Source of the DNA: Gemmatimonadota bacterium
GTDB lineage: Bacteria; Gemmatimonadota; Gemmatimonadetes; Palauibacterales; Palauibacteraceae
Assembly (NCBI GenBank): GCA_016649455.1
Contig: JAENXO010000020.1
Coordinates: 1 to 14,437, forward strand
DNA length: 14,437 nucleotides
Direction: 5' to 3'
The notes under the pieces are model-generated. The model saw only the letters and a list, made by a program, of their open reading frames with translations. It was not told where the DNA came from and made no database searches. This document shows positions 13,859 to 14,437 of this stretch, piece by piece. Numbering within the stretch: the first letter of the stretch is position 1; every line of letters begins with the position of its first letter. The position numbers and the translations under genes are program-made.

Positions 13859-14217
13859 CGGCGCGGAGGTCGAATACGGCCGGTTCAGTACTGGTAGAGA
13901 TCCTTATCGCCATGTCATTAATGATGATAGGAGTCCTCGCGATCGCCGCCGGAGGGCGCTCCGTGCGTGTCCAGGCGGAATTGGCCTCACGCCGGGCAGC
14001 AGAAGCACTCGCGGCACAACAGGTGCTCGAACACGGACATGTAGGAGCACCCGGGGATTCGTCAGGAGTCGACACGGTGTCGATCGGGATTCACAAGGTG
14101 CGAATACGGGTCGAAAGACGGGATTCCGTGCCCGGTCTTACATGGATCCGGGTGCAGGCTGACGCCGATGCCGGAAGCGTTCCATGGGAGGTCGAGACAT
14201 GGCGCCGGATCCCTTGA
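13855..14217 (+). CDS. pilV: PilV-like minor pseudopilin
   Basis: The 120-aa product is a short PilV/GspI-type pseudopilin that would sit in the pilus priming complex. GTG at 13855 has GGAGAG (13840-13845) 9 nt upstream. The leader MTARRSNTAG is cleaved before SVLVEILIAMSLMMIGVLAIA, placing Glu15 at mature +5. Ser at +1 replaces the usual Phe, Met or Leu. The amphipathic helix after the TM (RAAEALAAQQVLE, 47-59) is the usual PilV spine. The C-terminal part (about 73-118) is predicted beta strand and ends VPWEVETWRRIP. A hairpin terminator follows 12 nt after the stop. Short for PilV, but complete. Confidence 0.83.
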   Translation: MTARRSNTAGSVLVEILIAMSLMMIGVLAIAAGGRSVRVQAELASRRAAEALAAQQVLEHGHVGAPGDSSGVDTVSIGIHKVRIRVERRDSVPGLTWIRVQADADAGSVPWEVETWRRIP

Positions 14218-14229
14218 GAGCCGTTGCGC

Positions 14230-14252
14230 AGTCCGTGCAAACGGGCTTTCTT
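14230..14252 (+). terminator. Intrinsic terminator after pilV
   Basis: AGTCCGT (14230-14236) pairs with ACGGGCT (14241-14247), with one T-G wobble, around a GCAA tetraloop. TTCTT (14248-14252) follows immediately. Its position 13 nt past the pilV stop ends the pseudopilin transcript. Confidence 0.65.
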
Positions 14253-14274
14253 AAACGGAATGGTGTTTTGTTGA

Positions 14275-14293
14275 CCCGGACCGCGGAACCGGG
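14275..14293. promoter_or_regulatory. Imperfect palindrome upstream of the pilM promoter
   Basis: CCCGG (14275-14279) and CCGGG (14289-14293) are inverted about a CCGCGG core. It lies 22 bp upstream of the -35 hexamer. It is GC-only in its arms, so chance is possible. A second inverted repeat, GCTCAAC (14348-14354) with GTTGAGC (14381-14387), spans the predicted start site and leader. Confidence 0.25.
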
Positions 14294-14315
14294 CCTACAG
14301 GTGCCCGCGAGTCGT

Positions 14316-14344
14316 TTGACACGATCTGGAAGGATGTCTAGTAT
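14316..14344 (+). promoter_or_regulatory. Sigma-70-type promoter for pilM and following genes
   Basis: TTGACA (14316-14321) is a perfect -35. A 17-bp spacer leads to TAGTAT (14339-14344), which matches four of six -10 bases. The start would fall near 14351, about 48 nt before the pilM ATG. It follows a terminator, so it begins a new transcription unit with a housekeeping-type rather than sigma-54 promoter. Confidence 0.7.
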
Positions 14345-14398
14345 GTGGCTCAACTGCCACACAGAGCCCAACTCTAAACGGTTGAGCGGCTTGCCGGT

Positions 14399-14437
14399 AT
14401 GACACCGTTTGGTTTCGGCCGTAAGAGACGCTCGGTC
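14399..14437 (+). CDS. pilM: Start of a PilM-like protein (3' truncated by window edge)
   Basis: Only 13 codons are visible: MTPFGFGRKRRSV. PilM, the cytoplasmic actin-like pilus assembly protein, characteristically opens with FGF or LF, then basic residues, then a VGxDIGSS strand, so RKRRSV would be followed by the first strand. The position after fimT/pilV, behind its own promoter, fits the start of a pilMNOPQ operon. The ribosome site is weak (GAGCGG, 14384-14389). The call rests on this short match and on context. Confidence 0.55.
   Translation, partial: MTPFGFGRKRRSV

Noticed and set aside
14261..14276. Possible sigma-54 promoter TGGTGTTTTGTTGACC
   Set aside because: The base pair at the -12 position is AC, not the invariant GC, and the CAC of the -24 box is missing.
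14184..14402. 72-aa + strand open frame over the pilV-pilM gap
   Set aside because: It would run through the terminator, the promoter and the pilM start; no hydrophobic or domain features.

Overview
The window is a high-GC bacterial type IV pilus (T4P) locus, read almost entirely on the + strand. The PilC/PilS/PilR/PilA/FimT/PilV/PilM complement points to a Gram-negative-type organism. Compact PilA with a GFTLIELLIVVVIIGILAAIAIP-type start, high GC and the short PilM N-terminus would fit Gemmatimonadota or a similar high-GC phylum. That assignment is an impression from protein style, not a proven call.

Layout. (1) 1-1466: 3' part of pilC (inner-membrane platform protein) and a small four-cysteine protein of unknown function. 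(2) 1467-4943: a regulatory region, then pilS (six-TM PAS histidine kinase) and pilR (NtrC-type sigma-54 activator). (3) 4944-5644: a rich regulatory region with repeated TTGCA/TGCAA elements and a near-consensus -24/-12 sigma-54 promoter, then pilA (major pilin, 123-aa precursor) and a 17-bp-stem terminator flanked by a 9-bp direct repeat. (4) 5684-13259: a five-gene envelope glycosylation block: a YfhO-type GT-C membrane protein, two tandem ArnT/PMT-like (GT39-type) GT-C proteins, a GtrB/DPM1-like polyprenyl-phosphate glycosyltransferase and a SAM methyltransferase. The first four are joined by 4-nt NTGA stop/start overlaps. (5) 13326-14217: minor pseudopilins fimT and pilV with a tiny 32-codon ORF wedged between them by double overlap. 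(6) 14218-14437: terminator, a good sigma-70-like promoter, and the first 13 codons of what looks like pilM.

How it may work together. PilS senses a signal and phosphorylates PilR. PilR should act with sigma-54 RNA polymerase at the -24/-12 promoter of pilA, probably through the TTGCA/TGCAA elements. A matching TTGCA-N3-TGCAA palindrome in front of pilS suggests autoregulation or a shared second regulator. The GT2 enzyme would make a lipid-phosphate sugar on the cytoplasmic side, and the three GT-C proteins would use such donors on the outer side. Because these genes sit between the major pilin and the minor pilins, pilin or pilus-associated glycosylation is an attractive but unproven hypothesis; surface polysaccharide or lipid modification is the main alternative. 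No GtrA-type flippase is seen in the window. No tRNA, rRNA, CRISPR array, transposase or integrase was recognised.
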